Positions 22,066-33,551 of a stretch of DNA of 64,000 nt are shown piece by piece. The notes beneath the pieces are model-generated. The model was not told where the DNA came from. It did not search any database and saw nothing but the letters and a program-made list of their open reading frames with translations. Source of the stretch: Platanthera guangdongensis (Eukaryota; Streptophyta; Magnoliopsida; Asparagales; Orchidaceae); contig CM077157.1 of NCBI GenBank assembly GCA_039583875.1, forward strand, positions 78,864,346 to 78,928,345. Reading direction: 5' to 3'. How positions within the stretch are numbered: position 1 is the first letter of the stretch; every line of letters starts with the position of its first letter. The translations under genes and the position numbers were made by a program.

Positions 22066-23538
22066 TCTCCTCCTCCAGCAGCTCATCTGAGGAGGATGAA
22101 CCACATAATCCAGAACTGTCATCCTCTGCTAAAGAATCCAGGAAGGACATGAACATTCAGGTATCAGCCTCTTCAGAACTTACCCCTCTAAGTCTTGTAA
22201 GCAGACCTGAGTTAGATACTGTCCCAGAGGATGATATGCCTACTACTGAGTTTGCTAAAATAGTGTCAAAGGAAGCTGTTGACAGGATATCTGCAAGCAT
22301 GGAGGAAGATACCTCCGGACTAGATGATGCAGATAGGCATCTGCCTATATATGATGATGTTGATGCTCCTAGGCCTTAGAGTGAGGGGGAGATCAAAATA
22401 GTTTCAAATAAAGAGACTGCAATGTCTAAAGATGAGCATCAACTGGATAAAGTCATGGAAATTGCATGTGCTGAGGAAAGGAATGCTCCAATTGAGGGGA
22501 GCAACTAACAAAATAGATAATACAAGAAGCATTATTTATGGGGGAGCAGCTACAGGTCCCTCCAAAAGAAGTATAAACTACTGTAGGTGCTGACCTGTAT
22601 ACAAATGAAGTCATAACAGAGGTTGAGGGGAGATGCCATCTGAACTCCCTGCTCATGAAGTACATGACTTAGTCTCCTCTGAATCTGAAAAGGAGGAATC
22701 TAGTCATGAGAAAGCACACTCCTAAGCACATCTAGAGAATGGTCAGTTCAAGAGTGGCACTGCTTAAGGAAAAGGGAACAACCAGTATATGAAGTTCTAG
22801 ATGAAGGCACATCTACCAGAATAGATAAACTGCCACCTACATTCCTAGACCAGCTAAAAGGTTTGTTGGATGAATAGAGGAGAGCATTACAAAATTATGT
22901 GGATGAAGCCCTCAAGGATGTCAGAAATGATCTGACAACAGAGATTAAATCTATAAGATTTGAAGTAAACATCCTGAAGGGTGAAACTGTCAAATTATTT
23001 AAAAGAGCAGCTCCACCTGTAGACTATACCATGGAGAAGTTGGATGTGTCAAGGCAAAATATAGCCATTATCATAAAAAATCAACAGATTCAGGCTAAGA
23101 ACTTAATGACCATCCATGAAAATGATAACGTTCTGAGGAGTGAACAGAATATTGAAATCTTTACTAAGATGGATTCTTGCACTAAGCTACTCAATGACCA
23201 TATGCTAGAAGTAAAGAATCATGTCACTTCAAGAGTTAATTATCTATAAAGAGAAAGAAGCAAGGCTTACACCTCCAAGACCATTAAAGTAATTGAAGAA
23301 GTGAAAAAGTGGGAGAGAGAAGCTATAAGGACTAACAAAAAAACATGGTCTGGGTAACTTATGTGGTGAGAGGATCATTGGGATTAGAGCCAGTGCAATA
23401 TGATAACATCCCAATGATGGCTGCTCACGTGCTAGAGGCTTTGAACAATGAACCTGCTCAGCAAGATAATCAGGACTATGGACTATATATAGAATAAGGT
23501 GATAGTGATGGTAATCAGTGGGGAGTGCAGTCCATTGC
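22066..23538 (+). pseudogene. Element F ORF2, part 2 (acidic and coiled-coil region)
   Basis: Degenerate continuation of F's ORF2 after H. The first frame (to about 22379) is Ser- and Asp/Glu-rich (SSSSSSSEEDEPHNPEL). After several stops a second frame (22899-23249) has long amphipathic helices (DEALKDVRNDLTTEIKSIRF), probably coiled coil. Element D begins at 23539; its target duplication ATTGC is 23534-23538. The coding frame picks up again after D at 41999. No family is recognised for this part. Many in-frame stops show it is dead. Confidence 0.55.
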
Positions 23539-25431
23539 TATCACAACACGCATTTTTTCCATATTAAAAAATACGTCAGAGTAGAGAAAATATGCACCGT
23601 GATGCCACCTCGTGCAGGGGACAAGTGCAGACGCTCGTGCGGCTCGTCCTCATATTTACTTCATCTAAAAGATTTATGAAATTAAGTTAAAAATCAATAC
23701 ATATAAGCTATTAGAGTTACTGACCGTGTCCCTCAGTCGTGTGGATCACTAGTCCATATGCGAGAAAATAGATATGTTTTACGCGGCGGAAAATACTTTG
23801 GTGATTCATTTGTTGTCCTATATGACAATGAAGGTCTTGCATATTATAATGATGATGTGGTTTCTACATTTAATATATATATAAAAAGGGACTTTTATAG
23901 AGCTTAAAGGTAATATATTTTGCAGTTGAATGTCATGCCAATGTTCCAGAATGCAGTTTTGTATACTTTAAAATAACTAAATACATCCTAACATAAATCC
24001 TTCACAGAGAGTAAGTATAAAGAGGTAAAAAGTAACAGTAGTAAAAGCAGCAAGTAATCTATCACAAAAAAGTCAAAGACTATTGGCGCCAACAACTGAC
24101 ACGAACCCATAGAAAAAATTGACAAGTCTAAACAAAGTCAACTACCTCAAAGCTCTGAGGTGGAAACAAACAGTCGCAGCAACCCGCAGCACCAGAAGCA
24201 CAACACGGTCAGCTAAACCTGCTACTGCTCTGATCCTGAAGCATTCAAAAGAAGAACACCTCATAAGAGAGTTATAAATGGTGCAAAAACTAAGGGTAGA
24301 CCAAAGAAACCTCAAACTGAATGAAATCTATAACACGACTGCAACAAAAGGTCAGCAACAGAGTAAAAGTAAGTGACAGTAAATCTATTCGAGCAGGCAT
24401 GGCTTATCACATCAACAGGAAGAACAGAGTACCAAACATCAGAAGTTCAAAATTTTAATCTTTCATTAATATTCATGTTATTCATCAACAAAAATGAGAC
24501 TGATCAGCTCGACAATAAAGAGTACTGTGTCGGGGAAAGAGGTCCACAACGCGTACAAACCCAACCAACAGGCACCATACCGAGGGAGAAACCCCAACGT
24601 GCACAGACCAAACTACGGTAATGTGACGGGGATGAAAGTCCACAACGCGCACAGACTCAACCATAAGGCACTATGCCGAGGGAGAAACTCCAACTCGTAC
24701 AGTCCATCTGTGTTTCTTTATTTACATAATCATGCATCCAGAGTTTCTTTTATTCATCACAGACTCACGGTCAACAAACAATGTGAACTGCATAAGGACA
24801 TTTCAAGGTCAAGCAAAGTGAAGTTTAATCAAAACAATGGGACGCACAAGGTGTCACAACGATCAACATGACTTGATAGTTAAAATGGCACGACAACCAA
24901 ATTTGTATACCAATTCTACGGAATAAAAATTCGCAGTATAGTTCTTGGGAAAACAAGTTACAATTCAAGGAAAAAAAATTAGAATTTAAGGACAAGTTAC
25001 TATGAAGTTGAAACATAACAAACTCAACAAAATGTGACAAAAAAATTAGAAGAAAGGAGCAAGAGGGAGAGCAAGAACACCACTTGCCTCGGTTTTACCG
25101 GAAAGATCCTCTGAACCACTCCTTGTTGCAAATCGGGATAAAGAAGGCGACGGAAGTCCAAATCTAACAAGTAATTGATGAAATAGAGGTTAGGGCCAAA
25201 AACCCTAATGAGAAAATCTCAAGGAAAGGAGAAGATTTTACCACGATGGCGAAGTTCTCACTGAGAGCTTTCCAGATCTTTGATCGGTTGGAAATTTCGA
25301 GCATCAGAGCTCCGTCGGCGGCCACCAGAAGATTCATGAAAACCGTCAAGCTGTCACTTTCTGACTTCGGCCTGAGGAAGAAGAGGGGTCTCAGCTACTT
25401 GTCTTGGTGGAGAAGATAAGTTATAATTATA

Positions 25432-25503
<72 letters not shown>

Positions 25504-26392
25504 TTAGAAATGAGGGAGATGGATTTCGCGAGAAGGCAGGCAGGTTTCGCGAAAAGAAGATGGTTTACGCGAGAGAGCTGGAAAAAGTTCGCGAGGGAGA
25601 TTGGCGGGAGAGAAGAATTTTGCAAGAGCATTTCGTCGAACAGTTAAGGGAATGCATTCGTCGAAGGCATTGCGTTGGAGGAAGGCAATGCAATCGTCGA
25701 ACGAATTCCGTTCGAAGAATGAAATGCATTCGTCGAACGCATTGCGTTCGAAAAATGCAATGCATTCGACGAAGTCTATTGCCTTTACATAATATTATTA
25801 TATATGTAATATAATAATAATAATAATAACAATACTATCATTATAAATATTATAATGGGAGGGGGGGCTGAGTTCGACTAGAGCCTTCATCTTCATTCGA
25901 CTAAAACATTATATATTAATATATTTATTATATATTTATATATATATATAATATGAATAATAATAGTAGAAATATTACAGAGGGCTAAACCTGTGCCGAA
26001 TCCTACAAAATTCGCGTCATTGATGAATGTCGACGCCACGAACCCAACAACGAAGTCAAAATCAAAAACCGACAAGCCTTTCTCGAGATATAAATTTTCA
26101 AAGTTTAAGGTAAACATAAATCCTTCAAAACTTCAAAAATTCGCCGAGGCTCCAATAATGCTCGGAATGCGACAAAACATGACGGACAAGTTCAAAATTA
26201 ATTAATTTAATTTCCTAATGTGAAATTTTACAATTTCGACATGTATTCACGAATTTGGCCGACTCAACCGAACAGACGCGAAAACGCATTAACGGCGACG
26301 TGCCGTCAACTCCACGATAATGTAATGCCCCTTATGTCATTATGACATCACCGAGAGGATAAAATAATCATTAGAAAAACCAGGGCGTTACA
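23539..26392 (-). repeat. Element D 3' LTR (2854 bp)
   Basis: The plus-strand right edge is GGGCGTTACA at 26392, next to the polypurine tract. The left edge TATCACAACACGC follows target duplication ATTGC. From about 23890 on it matches the 5' LTR copy. It holds an ATA/TAA microsatellite (25439-25502) and, at 25622-25780, inverted repeats built on GCATTCGTCGAA/TTCGAA.AATGC. The apparent poly-Asn ORF is the microsatellite. Confidence 0.87.
25439..25502. repeat. (TAA)n microsatellite, about 21 units
   Basis: Uninterrupted ATA/TAA repeat inside the D LTR. The matching site in the other LTR (near 33299) is shorter, and 41402-41445 is another similar run. Confidence 0.95.
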
Positions 26393-26412
26393 GTCACCGC
26401 TCCAAAAAGAAA
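26393..26412 (-). other. Element D polypurine tract region
   Basis: On the minus strand, purine-rich CTTTTTGGAGCGGTGAC lies directly before the LTR start TGTAACGCCC. It is weaker than the tract of C. Confidence 0.6.
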
Positions 26413-26506
26413 GTTTCGTCCGGAAACTTGAAATCTAACACAAAATGAAAGAGCAAGGGAGAAATGAGATGAAAATTCAATAGAGAGAAATAGTAACCAG
26501 AAAAGA

Positions 26507-27130
26507 CTAGGAGAACAGCTGAGGATGAGATTCTCTCATTGCGGATTCCAATTCCGATGTTGCACCTCTAGCATCCTGATTGCGCCAGAGAACCTTAACC
26601 ATCAGAATTGTCTTCTTTCTTAGTACACAATCTTGCATCTCTAGAATACGGACAGGCTCTTCGACAAACGAGAGATTAGGCTGCAACAGGGGTACTGAGT
26701 CAAGGAAATTTCGGTCACTACGGACACACTTTCGCAACTGGCTCACGTGAAACACGTCGTGAACATCAGGGAAAGAAGCAGACAATTATATTCTATTGGC
26801 AGAAACCCCAATGCGCTCCAGAATCTGAAAAGGACCCACATACCTGGGATCAAGCTTATGGTTTCTTCCAAATCTCTTAACACCTGGCATCGTAGAGACC
26901 TTCAGAAATACCATATCCCCAACTGCAAATTCTAGAACAACTTTGCGCTGATTTACATACTTGTCGTATCGCTCCTGAGCTAACATCAGCTTTTTACGAA
27001 TATGCGTCACTAAAATGCTCATGTCCTCCAGCGCTTCCGGACCGAGCAATGGCTTCTCACCAATGTCTGCCCAAAACAGGGGAGTTCGACAACTCCTTCC
27101 ATATAAAGTTTCAAAGAGCGTCATCTGCAA
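26507..27130 (-). pseudogene. pol: Element D pol: integrase C-terminus and chromodomain-like tail
   Basis: Two adjacent frames. 27130-26786 has the integrase end: LYGRSCRTPLFWADIGEKPL, then KVVLEFAVGDMVFLKVS and the GPF module YVGPFQILERIG. 26785-26507 begins FPDVHDVFHVSQLRKCV and ends with a chromodomain-like tail (ILMVKVLWRN … ESAMRESHPQLF). The same layout is present in element C at 63227-63967. In chromoviruses this tail steers integration towards heterochromatin. An in-frame stop separates the two parts. Confidence 0.88.
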
Positions 27131-27151
27131 ACTCTCCTGATAGCTGTTATT

Positions 27152-28310
27152 CTACGCCAACTCCATCAGTCCGAGACGTTTATCCCAAGCCCCACCATGG
27201 TCCAGAATATAGCATCTAATCATATCCTCCAAGAACTGATTCACTCTCTCTGTCTGACCATTTGTTTGATGATGATTGGCAGTAGAATACCTAAGGTCAG
27301 TACCTAGAGCTCCTTGCAAGCTTTGCCAGAAATGAGACATGAACCGGGAGTCTCGGTCAGACATAATTCTCGTAGGTACACCATGTAGTCTGATAACGTC
27401 GTCCAGATAAAGATCAACTATCTTTTCCATAGAATAATCAATTTTGAAAGGCACAAAGTGGGCACACTTGGTTAGTCTATCCACGATAACCCACACTACA
27501 TCATGCCCACGCGGAGATCTTAGCAAACCAGTTATGAAATCCATGGATAAACTCTCCCATTTCCAACTCGGTATGTCTAAAGGCGTTAACTTACCACTCG
27601 GCATTTTATGATCAGCTTTGACACGCTGGCAGGTATAACATTCAGATACAAATCTTGCGATGTCGTTCTTCATACCTGACCACCAAACCATCTGCTTCAA
27701 ATCTTTGTAAATTTTTGTGGAACCAGAATGATAAGCAACAGTTGAACCATGTGCTTCACGACATATTCTCCCTCGGATGTCCCCAACAGCGGGAATACAA
27801 TATCTGTTGCGGTACTTAAGGGTACCAACGTCATCAATTGAGAAGTAAGGTAATTCACCTTTCTCAGTCCTACAGCGGAGGTACTGCAAATCGGGATCGT
27901 CTTTCTGATGTAGCCTAGTGAGGGTAATCCACGAAGGCTCTTCCATCTCTAAGCTACGCGGCGAAGCTCTATTCCCTAAGGTTATGTCCATGAGCAAACA
28001 CTCTTCAACATGGGATTGCACAGAGAGGTTTAAGATATGTGCGGGCTTCCGGCTCAACGCATCCGCTACTAAACTAGCCTTGCCGGGATGATAAAGGATA
28101 TCGAGTTCGTAGTCTACAACATACTCTAGCCATCTACGCTGGCACAAATTCAATTCCTTATGAGTGAAGACATATTTCAAAATATTGTGGTCCGAATAAA
28201 TTTTGCACGACACTCCATATAAAAGATGTCTCCACAACTTCAAGGCATAATTGACGACAGCAAATTCCAGGTCGTGCGTCGGATAATTATTTTCATGCAC
28301 CTTCAATTAT
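27152..28310 (-). pseudogene. pol: Element D pol: RNase H and integrase core
   Basis: One 384-residue open stretch. Residues 1-90 are the end of gypsy RNase H ([40 protein letters not shown]). Residues about 185-235 are the HHCC zinc-binding region ([11 protein letters not shown]). The catalytic core follows: first Asp in SMDFITGLL, second in [12 protein letters not shown], Glu in [14 protein letters not shown]. It is the best-preserved part of D; an in-frame stop follows at the downstream end. Confidence 0.92.
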
Positions 28311-29528
28311 CTCGATCCAAAAGCAATCACCTTACCGTCCTGCATCAACACGCAACCGAGTCCAACTCGCGAGGCGTCCACATAAACAACATACTTTATT
28401 CCTTCCACCAGCAATGACAAAACTGGAGCAGAACACAATCTCCTCTTGAGCTCTTTAAAAGCTTCCTCATGAATCACTCCAAACAAAAGATGCGCTCTTT
28501 TGCGTAAGCCTGGTCAACGACGCAGAGAGCACAGAGAATCCTTTCACAAATATTCTGTAGTAACCTACCAACCCTAAGAAGTTCCTTATCTCCTTAGGCG
28601 ATGTAGGTCTCTTCTAATTCAAGACTGCGGCTGTCTTCGCGGGGTCCACTGAGATACCGTCCTTGCTTTTAATGTGTCCTAGGAATGACACCTGAGACAA
28701 CCAGAACTCGCACTTGCTAAGCTTCGCATATAACTTGTGCTCCCTCAGGGTAGACAAGACCAAGCGCAAGTGCAAGGCATGCTCTTCTTCATTTCTAGAA
28801 TATACCAGGACATTGTCAATGAATACAACCACGAACTTATCCAGAAAATCCTTGAACACTCAGTTCATCAAATCCATAAAAGCTGAAAGTGCGTTCGTTA
28901 ATCCAAATGACATTACCATAAATTCAAAGTGACCATATCGAGAACGAAAAGCATTTCGCGGAATGTCTGACTCCCGAATTCTTAACTGATCGTAACCTGA
29001 ACTTAGGTCAATCTTCGAGAACATGGAACTACCTCGCAACTTATCGAACAAGGCATCGATCCTACGCAATGAATATCTGTTCTTAATGGTCACCTTGTTT
29101 AGCTCTCGATAGTCTATGCATAGCCTCATCGTTCCATCCTTTTTCTTTACGAAAAGCACTGGTGCACCCTAGGGGGAAGAACTGGGTCTAATAAAACCAC
29201 ACTGTAATAACTCATCCACTTGAGTACCCAGATCCTCTAACTCACGCGTCGCCATGCGGTACTGTGCCTTTGTAATAGGGCGAGTGCCTGGCTTAAGGTC
29301 TATAACAAACTCCACCTCTCTCTCAGGAGGAAGTCCAGGAAGACTAACAGGAAAGACATCCGGAAACTCACGCACCATAGAAACGACCTCAACCCGAGGC
29401 TCAACCAGTGCAACTCCAAAAACAAAAATGGAGACAAGAAAAGAATCACAACCAGACTCTAGAAATTTATGAGCACGTATCCCATAAATGATAGGAGATT
29501 CCTGATGCGGCAAACCAAACACACTCAT
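28311..29528 (-). pseudogene. pol: Element D pol: reverse transcriptase, mutated catalytic box
   Basis: Gypsy reverse transcriptase in several frames. 29528-29169 has the N-terminal part (EFPDVFPVSLPGLPPEREVEF, then a stop). 29159-28860 has [17 protein letters not shown] and [15 protein letters not shown]. 28859-28614 has [15 protein letters not shown], where the expected FIDD catalytic box is FIDN, so a catalytic Asp is lost. A thumb/connection piece with FLGLVGYY lies near 28540-28610. Stops and indels separate all pieces; it cannot be active. Confidence 0.88.
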
Positions 29529-29905
29529 GGGCTGGCCATTGCCACCTTTTAAATCCTAGCGCTTGTGCTTGCACTGAATGGTGGCATCGTAGCTGGACAA
29601 CTAGTCCATGCCCAAAATCATGTCGAAGTCTACCAAATCTAGCACCTTCAGATCCGCAAATGCTAAAAAAACCACCCAGGAGGATGGGGCATTTTTAGAT
29701 ACCCGGAATTGACATCAGCAGCTCTCTCGAAGGGAATTTGACTTTTAGGGAGGAGTCTAACTAGTTGAGAGCCCAGCAATGTCGGTCTGCAAAACTCCTC
29801 GCCACAAAGGAGTGAGTAGCACCTGAATCAAACAAAATGCGTGCCCACTTATTCTTCACCTTAAATTCACCTAAACATATAACGCGCACAACTAAAATGC
29901 GGAAA
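29529..29905 (-). pseudogene. pol: Element D pol: aspartic protease remnant
   Basis: The minus strand near 29855-29790 encodes ILFDSGATHSFV, the retropepsin active-site motif with Asp at about 29829-29827. It lies between gag and reverse transcriptase as in all gypsy elements. Stops occur shortly after the motif. Confidence 0.78.
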
Positions 29906-30034
29906 CTATATATCTACCAAAAAAGAATACTAGCCGAGTCAGAGACTAACCTAAGATCACTTGAGTTGAAAATTAGGCTTCCTCCTTGGTCAACACATTC
30001 AACTTTCCTTTTCCCTTGTCCATGAGAGGCGAGG

Positions 30035-31181
30035 GTGGCGGTAGAGTCTGCAACGGAACTGCATGCAGCGCAGGCTGGCTCTACGGGTAATTACCCTTCA
30101 TGTGCCCTTTCTAGCCGCAGAGAAAACAAGCTCCAGCCTTCTTGTGATAACGGGCTACATTGGGCCCACTCCTCTAGCAATATGTACAGACAAGGCCTCC
30201 CTTTGGTGCATCCTGGATCGCGTATATCTGAGACAGCTTCTGTGCATCCAGTCTCTTAAAGCACTTCTTAAAAGGGTGTCCTGGCTTACCACAAAAGCTA
30301 CATGCTTCCCTTCTATCCTTCTTCGGTGTAGGGCCAGATGCCCTAACACTTCCTCCATCATCAGATTTCCTCTTGTCCTTCTTCGCATTCAATCCCTAAT
30401 TCTTCGCATTTTCGATTGCCTCAACCTTCAAGGCAAATTCGACTACTTCTCCAAAGGTTTCGGACTTGTATGCTCTAGCCAACTGCTAGATGTCATACCT
30501 CATACCACCCAGGAAACGCTTTACTCTGCCTTCTTCGGATGCTACCAGATCTGGGGCGAAATCACTGAGCTTGCTAAACTCGACCTCGTACTCACTAACG
30601 GTGAGTTGCCTCTACTTCAGGTGTAAAAAGTTGTTCATTAGACGGTCATGCTCGACCGATGGCAAAAACTACTTCACTAACATACTCTTGAAAGATTCCC
30701 ATGAGCACCCATCAGAAAGATTCTCTTTTTCTCTGATCCACCAACTCTTCGCAAGTCCCTTGAGCTGATACGCCGCAATCATCACCTTCTGGTCGGTGGA
30801 AATGCCAGAATAAGAAAACATTTCTTCCATGGCAATGATCCAGTCATCCAATGTCATGAAGTCTGCTCTACCATCACACAAAGGAGGTCGAAGTCGCTGA
30901 AAGTGAGAAATGAAATTCATCTCAGGCGGCAGTGCGACTGGGGGAACTAGAGCAGCAGGAGGAGTAGGAACAGTTTGGCCCATAGCAGGGTCCTGCGCTC
31001 TAGTCTGCTGCTCGACAATGACAACCAACAACGATTGTATCTGAGATTACATGTCCACCATCTACCTTGTCAGGGCCTCATTACTTTGCTACAGTCCTTC
31101 GATCACTGCCTCACTCTGGGCACCAGAAGACTCACCCTCCTAGTGTGTAGTCGACCTCGTCGCAATGCGTTTAGGCGACAT
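30035..31181 (-). pseudogene. gag: Element D gag with zinc knuckle, degenerate
   Basis: A probable start is ATG at 31181 (MSPKRIATRSTTH, then a stop). The capsid region (31031-30669) contains FHYFQRL-like FISHFQRLRPP, DDWIIAMEEMFSYSGI and KVMIAAYQLKGLAKSWW, typical chromovirus gag. A zinc knuckle CSFCGKPGHPFKKC is at about 30310-30270. A second Cys pair (CTYC) follows near 30180. At least seven in-frame stops are present. Order and spacing to the protease are normal. Confidence 0.85.
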
Positions 31182-31676
31182 TTCTACAGAACAAACATAT
31201 ATCTAGTCAAACCTTTCCTAAGACATCTCAAACTGGGAGGATATTCACTTAACAAAACTATTTTGGGGTCAAATTCTACAAATACAAGCAATCGACTTAT
31301 CAAAGACATAGCTTAAGACTCGCCTGCTCCACCGGCAGGGCCCCGCCGGAGCGCCACCGGACCACCCCCGCAGGCTCGCCTGCTCCCGGCGAACCTGCTG
31401 GTGGCCGCCGGTCAGGCCGCCGGCGGCTCCGCCGCCGTGGTGGGGGTGGCCGTGAGAGTGGGGGGGACGCGTAAGGCGGGATCGGAAAACAGGAGAGAGA
31501 AGAACAGAATTTTTTTTGGTTATTCTGTTATTGGCAAACCAGATGTGTTATTCGTACCCAAGATCTAACGGCTCTGGATCAGAACACTCGAATACCGACG
31601 GCCCTTGTTTTTTCCCCTATTTTCGAACTCACTCTATTGGCAGACCACCATATATCTTTTTAAGATAGTATATTAT

Positions 31677-31724
<48 letters not shown>

Positions 31725-31734
31725 ATATATATAT
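31182..31734. other. Element D leader remnant: GC-rich block and (AT)n; no primer site found
   Basis: 31325-31480 is a GC-rich stretch of CCGCCGG-type repeats. 31490-31660 has no recognised feature. 31667-31733 is an (AT)n run. An iMet primer site and the first ~350 bp of the LTR were expected here and are absent, so a deletion or replacement is inferred. Confidence 0.55.
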
Positions 31735-33290
31735 AAGGACTTTTATAGTGCTTAAAAGTAGTAGATTTTGCAGTTGAATGTCATACCATGCCAATGTTCC
31801 AGAATGCAGTTTTGTATACTTTAAAATAATTAAATGCATCCTAACATAAATCCTTCCGAGAGAGCAAGTATAAACAGGTAAAAAGGAACAGCAGTAAAAG
31901 CAGCAAGTAATCTATCACAGAAATAGTGAAATACTATGGTCGTCAACTGGTGACTCGAACCCATAATAAAAACTGACAAGTCTAAACAAAGTCAACTACC
32001 TCAAAGCTCTGAGGTGGAAACAAACAGCCGCAGCAACCTGCAGAACTAGAAGCACAACACGGACAGCTAAACCTACTACTGCTCTGATCTTGGGGCATTC
32101 AAAAGAAAACAAAACAGAAGCAAGTTACAAATGGTGCAAAAAGTTAGGGCAGACCAAACAAACCTCAAATAGAACGAAATCTATAACACGAATGCAACAA
32201 AAGGACAGCACCGGAGTTAAAGTAAGGGATAATAAATTTAATCGAGCAGGCATGGCTAATCACATCAACAGGAAGAACAGAGTACCAACCTCAGAAGTTC
32301 AAACTTTTCATCTTTCATTAATATTCATGTTATTCATCAATAAAAATGAGACTGATCAGCTCAACAATAAAGAGTACTGTGTTGCGGAAAAAGGTACACA
32401 ACGCGCACAAACACAGCCAACAAGCACCATGCTGAGGGAGAAACCCCAACGGGGACATACCAAACTAAGGTAATGTGACGGGGATGAAAGTCCACAATGC
32501 GCACAGACTCAACCATTAGTCACTATGTCGAGGGAGAAACTAAAACGCGCACAGTCCATCTGTGTTTCTTTAGTTACATAATCATGCATGCAGAGTTTCT
32601 TTTATTCATCACATACTCACGGTCAACAAACAATGTGGACTGCATAAGGACATTTCAAGGTTAAGCAAAGTGAAGTTTAATCAAAATAATGGGACGTACA
32701 AGGTGTCACAACGATCAACATGACTCGATAGTTAAAATGGAACGACAACCAAATTTGTATACCAATTCTACGGAATAAAAATTGGGAGTACGGTTCTAGG
32801 GGAAACAAGTTACAATTCAAGGAATAGAATTAGAATTTAAGGACAAGTTTCTATAAAGTTGAAACATGACAAACTCAATAAAATGTGACAAAAAATTAGA
32901 AGAAAGGAGCAAGAGGGAGAGCAAGAACACCACTTGCCTCAGTTTTATCGGAAAGATCCTTCGAACCACTCCTTATCGCAGATCGGGCTAAAGAAGTCGA
33001 CAAAAGTCGAAATCTAACAAGAAGTAGCCAAAATAGAGGTTAGGGCCAAAAACCCTAACGAGAAAATCTCAAGGAAAGGGGAATATTTTACCACGATGGC
33101 GAAGCTCTCGTTGAGAGCTTTCCAAATCTATGATCGGTTGGAAATTTCAAGAACCATAGCTCCGTCGGGGGCCATCGGAAGATTCACGAAAATCGTCATG
33201 TTGTCACTCTCTGACTTCGGCCTGAGGAAGAACAGGGGGATCAGCTACTTGTCTTGGTGTAGAAGATGAAGTTATAATGATATAAATATA

Positions 33291-33327
<37 letters not shown>

Positions 33328-33551
33328 TAATAGAAATGAGGGGATGGATTTTGCGAGAAGGCAGACGGGTTTCGCGAAAAGAAGATGGTTTACGCGAGAG
33401 AGCAGGAAAAATTTCGCGAGATTGTTTGGCGGGAGAGAAGGATTTTGCGAGAGCATTTCGTCGAACGGATACGGGAATGCATTGGTCGAACGCATTGTGC
33501 TCGAAGAAGGCAATGCCTTCGTCGACCGCATTGCAATCGAAGAATGCAATG
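31735..33551 (-). repeat. Element D 5' LTR, left piece
   Basis: Closely matches 23890-25757 of the 3' LTR. It breaks at CAATG (33547-33551), the target duplication of element E, and resumes at 41351. Confidence 0.9.

Noticed and set aside
25404..25814. ORF with a long Asn run
   Set aside because: The Asn run is the TAA microsatellite and the rest is the D LTR hairpin array.
30063..30626. 187-aa plus-strand ORF
   Set aside because: Antisense to D gag, whose zinc knuckle is on the minus strand.
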